Below are positions 50,601 through 58,951 of a stretch of DNA of 64,000 nucleotides, in pieces; position 1 is the first letter of the stretch, and every line of letters starts with the position of its first letter. The stretch comes from Streptomyces sp. TRM64462. Lineage in GTDB: Bacteria > Actinomycetota > Actinomycetes > Streptomycetales > Streptomycetaceae. The DNA is taken from contig NZ_JABWDV010000344.1 in assembly GCF_013362995.1 (NCBI RefSeq), positions 1-64,000 on the forward strand, written 5' to 3'. The notes beneath the pieces are model-generated. The model did no database searches, had not been told where the DNA came from, and worked only from the letters and a program-made list of their open reading frames with translations. Made by a program: the position numbers and the translations under genes.

Positions 50601-52370
50601 CTGGAGACGCTGGCCACCGTCTTCGTACCGGAACCGAAGAAGAACGGCTCCAACCGCGCCGAGTGCGAGATGGTACGGCTGCTGCTGCGCCTGCCGAACG
50701 AGCGCGGCGAGCTCCCCGAGATCGGTGTGTGGCCGCGGCAGAAGGACGTCGCGGAGGCTGTGGGTCTCCACCCCAGCACGATCTCGAATCTGCTCAAGGA
50801 GCAGCGGGCGCGCTGGAGGAAGCATCCCGTCGTCCAGTCCCTGCGTACGGAGATCATCGAGCTTCTGCGCTCGCTCGGCCGGGTGGCCTCGGCCGCCGAG
50901 ATCGCGGACGCGCTCGCCGTGCGCCACGGCACGGAACTGACCGAGCCGGAGCACCGGCGGGCGCTGGCGCTGGCCGCGGTGCGCGCGGTGGTCGAGGTCG
51001 GGTCACCTGATCCCGCCAACCCCGCTTTCCAGCATCTGTCCAACCGGGGCGCCTCCGACGAGGCCATGGGCGCCGGCCTGCTGGTTCTGGAGGTCGGTGA
51101 GGGCGACGGGCCGGAGACCCCCTCGGCGCCAGGTCTTCTGGAGTACGCACGCCAGCTGGGCGCCGTCGCGGACGAGCTGGCGAAGCTGGACACCCTGCCG
51201 ACCGCGGCGACCGTCCTCGGCAAGCTGAGCGCGGTCCCACAGCCGAGCGGGGCACTCGACTGGGACGAGCGCCGCATGGTCGAACTGGCGGCGGCCGCCT
51301 CGCGCAACGCGGCGGCGACCCCGCGACTGGAGATCTACCCGCGCGACCTGCCGCTCGTACGGGCGCTGCGCCTTACCCAGGCGGGACTCATCCGTGAGAC
51401 GCCCGGCCTGGCCCGGGACCTGCAGCCGGGTCTGACCCCAGCGGACATCCACGAGCGGGTACGGGCCCGCTTCCCCGAGCTGCTTGATGCGCAGGGTGGC
51501 CACTCCCTGCCGGTCGGGGGCGCACTGACCAAGGCCCTGCGGGACGCGGGCTTCGACCTGGAGCTGTCGACCCGGGCGGGCACGTCGGTGCTGCGCTATC
51601 TGCCCGCCAAGCGCAAGGACGACTCGACCTTCCGGGCCCTGACGAGCGGGCGGCAGACGAAGGCGTCGCTGTCCGCGCACCGGTACGCGGACGATCAGCA
51701 GGTGGCCTATGCGGCGGCGGCGGAGGAGCGGCTGCTGTCGTCCGCGCCCCGGGACGGTTTCCGCGTGCTGACCGTACGGACCGCGCTGGCACCGAAGGCC
51801 TCGCGGGCGCTCGTGGGTGAGCGCTTCCGCGCCGAGGCGGTGTCGGTGACGGGGCTGTTCCTGGCGGCACTGCACGAGCTGGTGGACCAGCGGCCGAGGC
51901 CGACATGGGAGACGGTCCTCAAGGCGGATGTGGCGGAGCCCGGTTCGAAGGGCGCGCTGAAGTTCGCGGAGTACACGCGGACGGCGTGGGGCGCGGTGGA
52001 GCCGAGGCTGGCGCGGTTGCTGGCGCAGGGCGAGGGGGGCGCCGGTGCCACCGCCCGCGTACCGCTGCTGCTGACGGACGCCGGTGTGCTGGCCCGCTAT
52101 GACGCGATGGGCGTGCTGGAGCGGCTGGCGGAGCGAGCCCGGGGCGGGGGTCGTGGCCTGTGGCTGCTGTGCCCGCAGAGCGACCCGACGCGTCCGCCGA
52201 GGCTGGGGACGGTGTCCGTGCCGTACCAGGCGGGGCTGGGCGAGTGGATCCCGCTGCCGGACGCGTGGGTGGGCGATCGCCTGCCGGGCGCGAGGCAGGG
52301 CGGAACGGATGGCGCGGCCACGGACGCGGACTACGTGGGAACGACGGATACGGGAGACGAGGCGAAGTGA
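47628..52370 (+). CDS. pglW: BREX type 2 / Pgl protein kinase PglW
   Basis: 1580 residues from the ATG at 47628. A NERD nuclease-related domain leads (residues ~5-120: VDLLVIAPGGVHLIELKDWHG). A first kinase-like domain (~200-480) has HRTL in place of the catalytic HRD and is probably inactive. A second kinase domain (~530-830) has Lys572 (AVLKV), the catalytic Asp682 (HRDIKPDNIAI) and metal-binding Asp704 (IDFSLAG). Then comes a helix-hairpin-helix segment (~885-945) resembling the RNA polymerase alpha C-terminal domain, an HTH-like segment (~1035-1060) and a ~450-residue helical tail. Established for Pgl: PglW is an autophosphorylating Ser/Thr kinase required for phage resistance. It overlaps pglX by GTGA. 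Confidence 0.93.
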   Translation: MRDGRWVTVTESEFPHEQSGLDAIRARLRDNDPWRAWSNFTFTAGTGHVREVDLLVIAPGGVHLIELKDWHGTVESRNGTWLQTLPGPGGRQRLHSNALHLASRKAKELASLLKDQGEQVWVSEAVCFTDRSLRNRLPAHDQHGIHTLDELIQMLEEPPREERHRIDGPRSRRIAAALKSIGIAPSDAEHKVGPYLLERKSFDSGPTWADYLGHHPELPETARIRVYLRERGSHAAQRASVERAARREAAVLRAFRHPGAVQLKQYDPTGHSAGPALIFDYDPRTLRLDEYLIQYGDQLDVLSRMALVRQLAETMRSAHGHRLFHRTLSARAIHVTPGGRDRSEAGWLTPHLQISDWQIAVQRGAVRAGGPGTDAERLAPTTFSQAGAHISEGADPYLAPELTAPKADPVALDVYGLGVLTYLLTTGKAPAASQAELMARYEAGEGLRPSAVVDGLSEYIDELVQAATAYRVRHRLTSVDEFLDMLEIVEDTLTEPASQPAEAAPQQAPAAVAVAEQLEEKDPLEAVAGDVLAGRWEVQRRLGTGSTSRAFLVRDVSTSPDTPFAKSLAVLKVAVSERSNDVLVREAAVMSQLRPHSGIIRLVEPEPQKIGRRTVLVTEYVGDERDPGAAAPGATRNRRREETVARLLREFGRLSVDQLEAYGDYLFGAVDFLEGEGVWHRDIKPDNIAIRVRRNRTRELVLIDFSLAGYPVQETEAGTEGYLDPFIGSLTERSVYDAHAERYAVAVTLHEMASRELPVWGGGRVTARQTDPKEEPYPTIAADAFDPAVRDGLVEFFRTALHRDASQRFPELKPMRDAWKRIFLALDEARPSTKSRRSSARGAERAVEAPAGGRKGPAAIADAEEETAEQARDEVAATVDRDTSLSAAGLSPAAESFVFGLGVETVGQLLDYSQKTLVNAPGLGPKTRNEVLARIKQWRRLLAEQPPAPLTPEGRKAAKEELTAAEATVAVSLAAGGAAQELRERALRTVSLETLATVFVPEPKKNGSNRAECEMVRLLLRLPNERGELPEIGVWPRQKDVAEAVGLHPSTISNLLKEQRARWRKHPVVQSLRTEIIELLRSLGRVASAAEIADALAVRHGTELTEPEHRRALALAAVRAVVEVGSPDPANPAFQHLSNRGASDEAMGAGLLVLEVGEGDGPETPSAPGLLEYARQLGAVADELAKLDTLPTAATVLGKLSAVPQPSGALDWDERRMVELAAAASRNAAATPRLEIYPRDLPLVRALRLTQAGLIRETPGLARDLQPGLTPADIHERVRARFPELLDAQGGHSLPVGGALTKALRDAGFDLELSTRAGTSVLRYLPAKRKDDSTFRALTSGRQTKASLSAHRYADDQQVAYAAAAEERLLSSAPRDGFRVLTVRTALAPKASRALVGERFRAEAVSVTGLFLAALHELVDQRPRPTWETVLKADVAEPGSKGALKFAEYTRTAWGAVEPRLARLLAQGEGGAGATARVPLLLTDAGVLARYDAMGVLERLAERARGGGRGLWLLCPQSDPTRPPRLGTVSVPYQAGLGEWIPLPDAWVGDRLPGARQGGTDGAATDADYVGTTDTGDEAK

Positions 52371-55300
52371 TCGACCGCGAGAAGCGCGACAAGCTGAAAG
52401 CCGACCTGATCAAGCAGGTCAAGGCGGTCGAGACCGACCTCGCGGCGCAGGTCGCGGACGGCGACAAGGTGGCGAAGCCGCTGCGCGACGCGTACAAGAA
52501 GGCCGCGAAGACGGACCCGGGGACGACGCCGGAGTGGGCCGAGTGGGTGGAACCCCGCCTGGCCGGCCTGCCGGACGACCGGGCGGAGCGGGCCCGGGTG
52601 GCGGGCCGGCTGCGCGGGGAGTACGACCGGGCATTCGAGCTGGAGCGTACGGCGGCGACATGGAGCGCGTGGCTGGGTGAGCGGGTCACGCAGGTCGCGG
52701 TGGCGTGGGTGCTGGGCACCGTGTTCGTGCGCTTCTGCGAGGACAACCGCCTGATCCCGGAGCCGTACCTGACGAGCCCGGAGCCGGAGCGGCGGGACCT
52801 GGCGGAGGCGCGGTACGCGCAGTACGTCGAGCAGGAGTCGGACCCGACGTACCGCGGCTGGCTGGAGCGCGCCTTCGACGAACTGGGCGCGGGTGACGCG
52901 GGCAAGCTGCTGTTCAGCCGCCGCCACAACCCGCTGTACCAGATCCCGCTCTCGCACGACGGCGCGCGGGCTCTGGTGGAGTTCTGGCGCGAGCGGGACG
53001 AGGCGGACGTCCTGGTCCACGACTTCACGGACCCGCTGAACGAGGACGGCACGGAGGGCTGGGACACCCGCTTCCTGGGCGACCTGTACCAGGACCTGTC
53101 TGAGGCGGCGCGGAAGACGTACGCGCTGCTGCAGACCCCGGAGTTCGTGGAGGACTTCATCCTCCAGCGGACGATGGACCCGGTGGTGCGGGAGCTGGGC
53201 GGCCGGGTCGCCGGGCTGAAGATGATCGACCCGACGTGCGGCTCGGGCCACTTCGTGCTGGGCGCCTTCCGCCGGATGCTGAAGGCCCTGGAGGCGCGCG
53301 GCCTGGGCCACGACCCGCACGAGCGCGTACGGCTCGCGCTGAAGGCGGTGCACGGCGTCGACCTGAACCCGTTCGCGGTGGCCATCGCTCGGTTCCGGCT
53401 GCTGATGGCCGCGATGGCGGCGGCGAACATCCGCACGCTGCGGGACGCAGCCCGGTACGACTGGCCGGTGCAGCTCGCGGTGGGCGACTCCCTGATCAAG
53501 GCCCGCCAGCTGGAGTTCGGCGTACGCGGCACGAGCGGCCAGGGCGAGCTGGAGTTCACGGCGGAACAGCGGGACGAGCTGGCGGAGTTCTCGTACGCGA
53601 CGGAGGACATCCACGAGGAGCAGTTCAAGGGCATCCTGGACCAGGGCCGGTACGACGTGGTGGTGGGGAACCCGCCGTACATCACGGTCAAGGACAAGAA
53701 GCTGAACGCGCTGTACCGGGACCTTTACAAGTCCTGCTCGGGGACTTATGCCCTGTCGGTGCCCTTTGCTGAGCGGTTCTTCCAGCTCGCGAAGACGGGG
53801 GAGCCTGATGGGCGCGGATATGGGATGGTCGGCCAGATCACGGCGAACTCCTTCATGAAGCGCGAGTTCGGCACGAAGCTGATCGAGGAATACTTCGCCC
53901 ACAAAGTTGAACTCACTGAGGTCATCGACACCTCGGGTGCCTACATCCCCGGCCACGGCACACCCACCATTATTCTAGTTGGCCGTCGCCGCAGCGGAAA
54001 TTCACGTACGGAGACTATTCGCACAGTACGAAGCATTCAGGGGGAGCCAACGGTTCCCTCCCGCGCAGAGGAAGGACTCGTCTGGAGTTCCATCAGGGAC
54101 GTCATCGATCAGCCTGGCAAAGTAACTCCCTGGGTCTCATGTGGCGACCTCGAGCGAAAGCGCTATTTTCATCGCCAGCCCTGGATGCTAAGTGATGGCG
54201 GCCTGGAGATGGTAGAGAGCCTCGAGCGGGCAAGCTCTGGGCGGTTGAAGGGTGCAATTCAACCGCCCATCGGCCGAGCTGTCCGGGTAGGAGCTGACGA
54301 GGCGTACCTTCGCCCCTTGCGGGCAACGTACCGGACCGCAGCGGATCGCCGCGGCCTCCGACCGTTCATGACCGGCGAGGTGGTAAGGGATTGGCGCGCT
54401 GAGCCCAATGAGGCCATCTGGTTTCCATACGCCGCCGCGTTCGACGTTACCGAGCTCATAAGAGAGCTATGGCCAATGCGACGACTCCTTGAAGTGCGGG
54501 GCACTTTCCAGGGAGACATGGAGGCAGCGGGACTCAAGTGGTGGGATTACATGCAGTACACGCCCTCAGCCTACAGCTCACCGCTTTCGATCACCTTCCC
54601 CTTCGTATCCACTCAAAATCACTTCGCCCTCGATCGAGGCAACAAGGTATTCAACCGCCATGCCCCGGTAATCAAATTGCGCGACGAGGCAAACGAAGCG
54701 GAGCATTTGAGACTGATAGGGCTCTTGAATAGTTCAACCGCATGCTTCTGGCTGAAGCAAGTAAGCCAATCAAAGGGAAATGGCGGAATTGGCGGTGGGA
54801 TCTCGGATGAGCTATGGGAACACCGATTTGAGTTCACCGGGTCCAACATAGAGAAGTTTCCCCTTCCTAGCGACTATCCCGCAGACCTTAGTGCGTCCAT
54901 GAACACCCTCGCAGAACGGCTCACCCTCGCCGCCAATAATCCACTCAGCGTCGAAACGCAGTCCGTACCCACCGTAACCACGCAGCAAGCAGCCTGCGGC
55001 GAGTGGCACTCCATTCGGTCCCAGATGATCGCGCTGCAGGAGGAGCTGGATTGGCAGGTGTACTCGCTGTACAACCTGCACTCCGAGGATCTCCGGGCCC
55101 CCGAGGAGGAAGTGCCCGGGCTGGAACTCGGCCAGCGGGCGTTCGAGATCGTGCTTGCGCGACGCGTCGCGGCTGGTGAGGCATCCGGCGAGTGGTTCAA
55201 GCGGCACGGGTCGAAGCCCATCACCGAACTGCCCGAGCACTGGTCGGATGCCTACAAGGCTGTCGTCCAGAAGCGCATCCACGCGATCGAGACCAGCCGC

Positions 55301-56143
55301 GCCATCGGCATGATCGAGCGGCCCGAGTACAAGCGTCGCTGGGCGACCGAAGGCTGGGACGCGCTCCAGGAGAAGGCCCTGCGCTCCTGGCTGCTCGACC
55401 GGATCGAGAAGCGTGAGCACTGGTACGACGAGAACGGCCAGCCGGCCATCCTCACGCGCGCCCAGCTCACCGACGTGCTCTCCCGCGACGAGGACTTCGT
55501 CTCCGTCGCCGAGATCTACCGACCCCGCGAGGAACTCGCGGACGTCGTCGTCGAACTCCTCAAGGACGAGCACGTCCCCTTCCTCGCCGCGCTCCGCTAC
55601 AAGCCCACCGCCCTGAAGAAGCGGGCCGACTGGGAGCACGTCTGGGACCTCCAGCGCAAGGAGGACGCCGCCACGGACGAGGACGAGAAGCGGAAGATCC
55701 GCGACAGCATCCCCGTCCCACCGAAGTACACCTCTGCCGACTTCCTCAAGCCCTCCTACTGGCGCGCCCGAGGCAAGCTCGACGTGCCCAAGGAGCGGTT
55801 CATCTCGTACGCCACCGGCGCGATCACCGGTACGCCCGACCTGTTCGGCTGGGCCGGCTGGGATCACCGGGAGCAGGCGCAGGCACTCGCCGCCTACTTC
55901 ACCAACCACGGCGACCTGTCCACCGAGGAGATCACCCCGCTCCTCGCGGGGCTCCTTGAGCTGCAGCCTTGGCTCAATCAGTGGCACAACGAGTTCGACG
56001 TCAACTACAGCGGCTCCCCCGCCGCCTTCTTCGAGGGCTACCGCGCCACCCAGCAGGGTGAGCACGGCCTGACCGACGACGACCTCCGCAACTGGCGTCC
56101 CCCGGCCACCGCCCGCCGAGGCCGACGAGCAGCCGCGAGCTGA
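52367..56143 (+). CDS. pglX: BREX type 2 / Pgl adenine-specific DNA methyltransferase PglX
   Basis: 1258 residues from GTG 52367, overlapping the pglW stop. A helical N-domain is followed by an N6-adenine methyltransferase domain with the SAM motif DPTCGSGHFVLGAF (from residue 288) and catalytic NPPY (435-438). Residues ~530-880 should hold the target-recognition domain and are encoded by DNA of clearly lower GC than either flank. The C-terminal third is again high GC (DUF-type helical region up to RRAAAS). Established: in Pgl/BREX the methyltransferase marks DNA at a non-palindromic site; host methylation alone does not explain resistance. No G run longer than five is seen, unlike the phase-variable S. 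coelicolor pglX. Confidence 0.95.
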   Translation: MIDREKRDKLKADLIKQVKAVETDLAAQVADGDKVAKPLRDAYKKAAKTDPGTTPEWAEWVEPRLAGLPDDRAERARVAGRLRGEYDRAFELERTAATWSAWLGERVTQVAVAWVLGTVFVRFCEDNRLIPEPYLTSPEPERRDLAEARYAQYVEQESDPTYRGWLERAFDELGAGDAGKLLFSRRHNPLYQIPLSHDGARALVEFWRERDEADVLVHDFTDPLNEDGTEGWDTRFLGDLYQDLSEAARKTYALLQTPEFVEDFILQRTMDPVVRELGGRVAGLKMIDPTCGSGHFVLGAFRRMLKALEARGLGHDPHERVRLALKAVHGVDLNPFAVAIARFRLLMAAMAAANIRTLRDAARYDWPVQLAVGDSLIKARQLEFGVRGTSGQGELEFTAEQRDELAEFSYATEDIHEEQFKGILDQGRYDVVVGNPPYITVKDKKLNALYRDLYKSCSGTYALSVPFAERFFQLAKTGEPDGRGYGMVGQITANSFMKREFGTKLIEEYFAHKVELTEVIDTSGAYIPGHGTPTIILVGRRRSGNSRTETIRTVRSIQGEPTVPSRAEEGLVWSSIRDVIDQPGKVTPWVSCGDLERKRYFHRQPWMLSDGGLEMVESLERASSGRLKGAIQPPIGRAVRVGADEAYLRPLRATYRTAADRRGLRPFMTGEVVRDWRAEPNEAIWFPYAAAFDVTELIRELWPMRRLLEVRGTFQGDMEAAGLKWWDYMQYTPSAYSSPLSITFPFVSTQNHFALDRGNKVFNRHAPVIKLRDEANEAEHLRLIGLLNSSTACFWLKQVSQSKGNGGIGGGISDELWEHRFEFTGSNIEKFPLPSDYPADLSASMNTLAERLTLAANNPLSVETQSVPTVTTQQAACGEWHSIRSQMIALQEELDWQVYSLYNLHSEDLRAPEEEVPGLELGQRAFEIVLARRVAAGEASGEWFKRHGSKPITELPEHWSDAYKAVVQKRIHAIETSRAIGMIERPEYKRRWATEGWDALQEKALRSWLLDRIEKREHWYDENGQPAILTRAQLTDVLSRDEDFVSVAEIYRPREELADVVVELLKDEHVPFLAALRYKPTALKKRADWEHVWDLQRKEDAATDEDEKRKIRDSIPVPPKYTSADFLKPSYWRARGKLDVPKERFISYATGAITGTPDLFGWAGWDHREQAQALAAYFTNHGDLSTEEITPLLAGLLELQPWLNQWHNEFDVNYSGSPAAFFEGYRATQQGEHGLTDDDLRNWRPPATARRGRRAAAS
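53960..55010 (+). other. Low-GC segment inside pglX (presumed target-recognition region)
   Basis: Hand counts of 60-base lines give about 45-55% GC here (27/60 at 54721, 30/60 at 54601, 32/60 at 54661) against 45/60 at 55081 just downstream. Rare Streptomyces codons such as ATA, CTA, AGA and AAA appear within it. The boundaries are gradual to within about 100 bases. Confidence 0.8.
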
Positions 56144-56148
56144 CGATC

Positions 56149-56185
56149 GGGGGTAGCTCCTTGCTTGCGGCGAGGAGCTACCCCC
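56149..56185. terminator. Bidirectional terminator between pglX and the Uma2 gene
   Basis: A perfect 13-bp stem GGGGGTAGCTCCT / AGGAGCTACCCCC with an 11-base loop, between two convergent stop codons. Confidence 0.88.
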
Positions 56186-56186
56186 G

Positions 56187-56780
56187 TCACTTGCCCGGGT
56201 TCGCGGCGTACAGAGTGAGGTCCGAAGTGGGCAGTTCACCTCCGAGATCCTCGGGAAGAGGTACGTCCTCGCCGTACTTCCCGTGGACGACGTTCTTGTA
56301 TTCGACCCCTCCAGGGCCTGTGAACAGCGACCACGTGCCCGTGCGCGGATCGATCTGGAGCAGTCGGGCGACGCCCGCGGCCGCGTACCAGGCGAGCTTC
56401 TCACTCGTCCCCCTCTGTCGGTCATTCGGCGAGAGGACCTCGACGGCCAGCACCACATCACGCGGTTCCAGCAGCCACCCCTCCGCTTCCATGAAGGTGA
56501 GAGGGCCGACGGTCAGATCCGGAGTCGTGTAGTCGTCCGGGTCGTCAGCCATGGCGACGGAGACGTTCTCGTACGCCTCGTACACGGGAGCGAGGCCCGG
56601 GCGCATGGCATCGCGTAGGTCGATCACGACGCCCGCGTGCTTGCCACACGGGGTCGGGGAAATCACGAGTGTTCCGCTGATGATCTCCACACCCGTCCCG
56701 GTGGCCTGCTTGAGCTGCTCGGCGGCTTTGCCCAGGTGTCCTCGGCGGATGGGGATGGGGTGACGGGCAGAGTTGCGCAA
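56187..56780 (-). CDS. Uma2-family (DUF820) putative PD-(D/E)XK nuclease
   Basis: 197 residues from TTG 56780 behind GAGGAG. The Uma2 fold is recognisable: EIISGTLVISPTPCGKHAGVVIDL, then PDLTV (aspartate), LAVEVLSPNDRQRGTSEKLAWYAAAGV with the ExV and the lysine of a PD-(D/E)XK core, and VARLLQIDP. Family knowledge: Uma2 genes are very abundant in Streptomyces and cyanobacteria, and their function is unproven. It lies 50 bases after the anti-sigma-type ATPase gene and probably shares its transcript. Being lodged between pglX and pglY, it could be an accessory effector or only a passenger. Confidence 0.82.
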   Translation of the reverse strand: MRNSARHPIPIRRGHLGKAAEQLKQATGTGVEIISGTLVISPTPCGKHAGVVIDLRDAMRPGLAPVYEAYENVSVAMADDPDDYTTPDLTVGPLTFMEAEGWLLEPRDVVLAVEVLSPNDRQRGTSEKLAWYAAAGVARLLQIDPRTGTWSLFTGPGGVEYKNVVHGKYGEDVPLPEDLGGELPTSDLTLYAANPGK

Positions 56781-56830
56781 CGGGGCTCCTCGTTGTTCGT
56801 GGGGAAGGAACAGGCAGCGACGCGTCTCAT

Positions 56831-57471
56831 TCAGCTACCGGGGGCGCACTCCGGCTCCGGAAGCCGTCCCCGCACCGCCAGCGGCTCCCCCGCCGGCATG
56901 CGCAGCGACGGCCCCTCGTCCAGGCCGAGCACGACCGCAAGGCCGCCAGTCGCCTGCCGTTCCGATCGCACGCTGCGGACGGCGTGCCACGCGCCCCACA
57001 TCCGTACGGCCTGTCCGGGCTGGACCGCGATCGCCGCGATCTCCCGAGTCGTGGGCGCCGGGACGAGCCCCGGGGCTTTGAGCTCGGACCACACCGTCTT
57101 GCCGATGCCGCCGAGGCGCTCGCTCACGCCCAGCGGTAGCTGAGTGCCTCCACCAACCACAGTCCCCGGCCTTCCGTTTCGTCCCAGGCCGGGTGCCTGA
57201 CCTTCGGTTGCCCCGTACCCGCGTTGCTCACCTCCACGCGCAGCAGCCCATCCGCCTCCGAGTACCCGATGCGTACGCCGACCTGGCGGTCGCTGGGCAC
57301 CGGTACGCCCAGGGCGTTGGTGAACAGCTCCGACAGCACCAACTCCGCGGTGTGCAACAGCTCGTCGCCTGCGCTCCAGCCCACGAGCACCGCATGCAGT
57401 GCCGACCGTGCTCTGGGAACGCTGCGGGGTCGGCGGGTCAGACGGAACGCGGTTTTGATGCATGTGGTCAC
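56831..57471 (-). pseudogene. Frameshifted anti-sigma-type ATP-binding protein (HATPase, RsbW-like) with extra C-terminal domain
   Basis: From GTG 57471 (AAGGGG upstream) the frame gives the HATPase N box (LVLSELFTNALG) and G box (ETEGRGLWLVEAL) but stops at 57124 after LSYRWA. The next frame continues exactly where the family does (GVSERLGGIGKTVWSEL) and runs another ~80 residues to 56831. The change lies in TGGGCG at about 57131; one more G would join the two. Family knowledge: such proteins pair with XRE-DUF5753 and DUF397 genes in Streptomyces (WhiJ/AbaA-like loci). It is either inactivated, expressed as two GTGA-coupled pieces, or a sequencing error. Confidence 0.7.
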
Positions 57472-57656
57472 AGCAGCCCCTTGAGGGTTGATGGCTGTTC
57501 GATCAAGTCCCCGTGTGTGCCGAGTGGTTGTCCCGACACAACGAGAGTGCCCGCGCGACGACCACTAATGCAACGTTGAATGAGATTCTGGCGCTCAATT
57601 CACCAGATCGAGTGGATCCGCCCCAACAAACGCCAGGCTCTGGTAAGGAGTTACCT

Positions 57657-58529
57657 ATGCCAAACGTTCAGCCCTCCACGGTCCTCGGTCGACAACTCGG
57701 CGATGAGCTCCGGCGATCCCGCGAAGCAGCCGGCCTCACCACGGCGGCGGCCGCCGAGATCCTGGACTGCACGAAGGGGAAGATCAGCCGCATGGAGAAC
57801 GGTCATGTACCGGTTCGCACTCCGGACCTCGTGGCCCTCATGCAGGCGTACGGCGTCTCGGACCCGGCCACACAGGAGCGACTGGCCTCCCTCGCTCGCC
57901 GGGCGAACCGGCGCCGACGTGAAGGATGGTGGCACGAGCATGCGGCGGTCCTCAGCGATGCCTATCGCGATCAGATCGAGATGGAGTCCATCTGTCAGAG
58001 CATCCGCACTTATCAGGTGCAACTGATTCCGGGCCTACTCCAGACTCCGGAGTACGGGCGGGCCGTTACCGTGGCATCGCGAGCATGGAAGACCGCTGAA
58101 GAGATCGAGCGGTTCGTTCAAGTACGGCTGGCCCGACAAGAGCGACTGACCGGGGATGATCCGATCGACTACTGGGCGGTACTCGGAGAGGGCGCCCTGC
58201 GCCAACAGGTGGGCGGTCCCGACATCATGTCTGCCCAACTGGATCATCTGCTCGCGGTGGCGGAACGTCCCAATGTCACCATCCAGATACTGCCGTTCTC
58301 ACGCGGCACCTACTCCGGCATGTTCGGCCCGTACTTGCTGCTCAGCTTCCCCCAACTCGCCTCGCTCGACCTCGTCCTCACCGAGACCCCCACGGGCAGC
58401 ATCTGGATGGAGCGCGAACAGGAGGTGGCCCGTTATCGGGAGTTGTTCGATGACGCGCGCATGGCAGCATTGCCTCCAGCGGAGTCACTTGCGCTGATCC
58501 AGCGCATTGCCAAGGAGCACAGACGATGA
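57657..58529 (+). CDS. XRE-family transcriptional regulator with DUF5753
   Basis: 290 residues from the ATG at 57657 with AAGGAG at ideal spacing; the longer upstream frame has no such support. The N-terminal helix-turn-helix (LGDELRRSREAAGLTTAAAAEILDCTKGKISRMENG, residues ~11-45) is followed by the DUF5753 domain (SICQSIRTYQVQLIPGLLQTPEYGRAV to the end). These WhiJ-like regulators work with a small DUF397 partner encoded next to them; here the two overlap by ATGA. The gene is divergent from the anti-sigma-type ATPase, with 185 bases of comparatively AT-rich DNA between them. It is a likely local regulator of the module or of pglY-pglZ, by position only. Confidence 0.92.
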   Translation: MPNVQPSTVLGRQLGDELRRSREAAGLTTAAAAEILDCTKGKISRMENGHVPVRTPDLVALMQAYGVSDPATQERLASLARRANRRRREGWWHEHAAVLSDAYRDQIEMESICQSIRTYQVQLIPGLLQTPEYGRAVTVASRAWKTAEEIERFVQVRLARQERLTGDDPIDYWAVLGEGALRQQVGGPDIMSAQLDHLLAVAERPNVTIQILPFSRGTYSGMFGPYLLLSFPQLASLDLVLTETPTGSIWMEREQEVARYRELFDDARMAALPPAESLALIQRIAKEHRR

Positions 58530-58729
58530 AGCAGGCCCACACCCTCCCAGCCGACCTCACCGGCGCAGCTTGGCGCGTCAGCAGCTACAGCGGCGGGCAG
58601 GGTGATTGCGTCGAGGTCGCCGACAACATCCCCCACATCATCCCCGTCCGCGACAGCAAGCGCCCCGCCGGCCCCGTGATCAGCTTCGGGCGCCGCGCCT
58701 GGCAGGCGTTCGTCTCGCAGCTGGGCTGA
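58526..58729 (+). CDS. DUF397 domain protein
   Basis: 67 residues overlapping the XRE gene by four bases. The family signature is complete: AWRVSSYSGGQGDCVEVAD, then IPVRDSKRPAGPVISFGRRAWQAFV. DUF397 proteins are small partners of DUF5753 regulators, probably modulating their DNA binding. It is the last gene before the 222-base gap to pglY. Confidence 0.93.
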   Translation: MKQAHTLPADLTGAAWRVSSYSGGQGDCVEVADNIPHIIPVRDSKRPAGPVISFGRRAWQAFVSQLG

Positions 58730-58951
58730 CGGCGAGCCCGTCGTCCGGGCCAGGTCGGGCGCCCGTCGATTTCGTACACCAAGTTAGGATCGGGGATGCC
58801 CTGCGGCCTGCCCAGGCTGCGGCGCTCCACCGGCAGGCACTCACCGGGATCGCCCGCGCACCGCGCGTGACGGCGCCCCAGCCTACCCTGCCGCTGGTCG
58901 CGCACATGCCCCATCCGTACGACGCCGGACAACAGGAGACGCGAGACAGAC

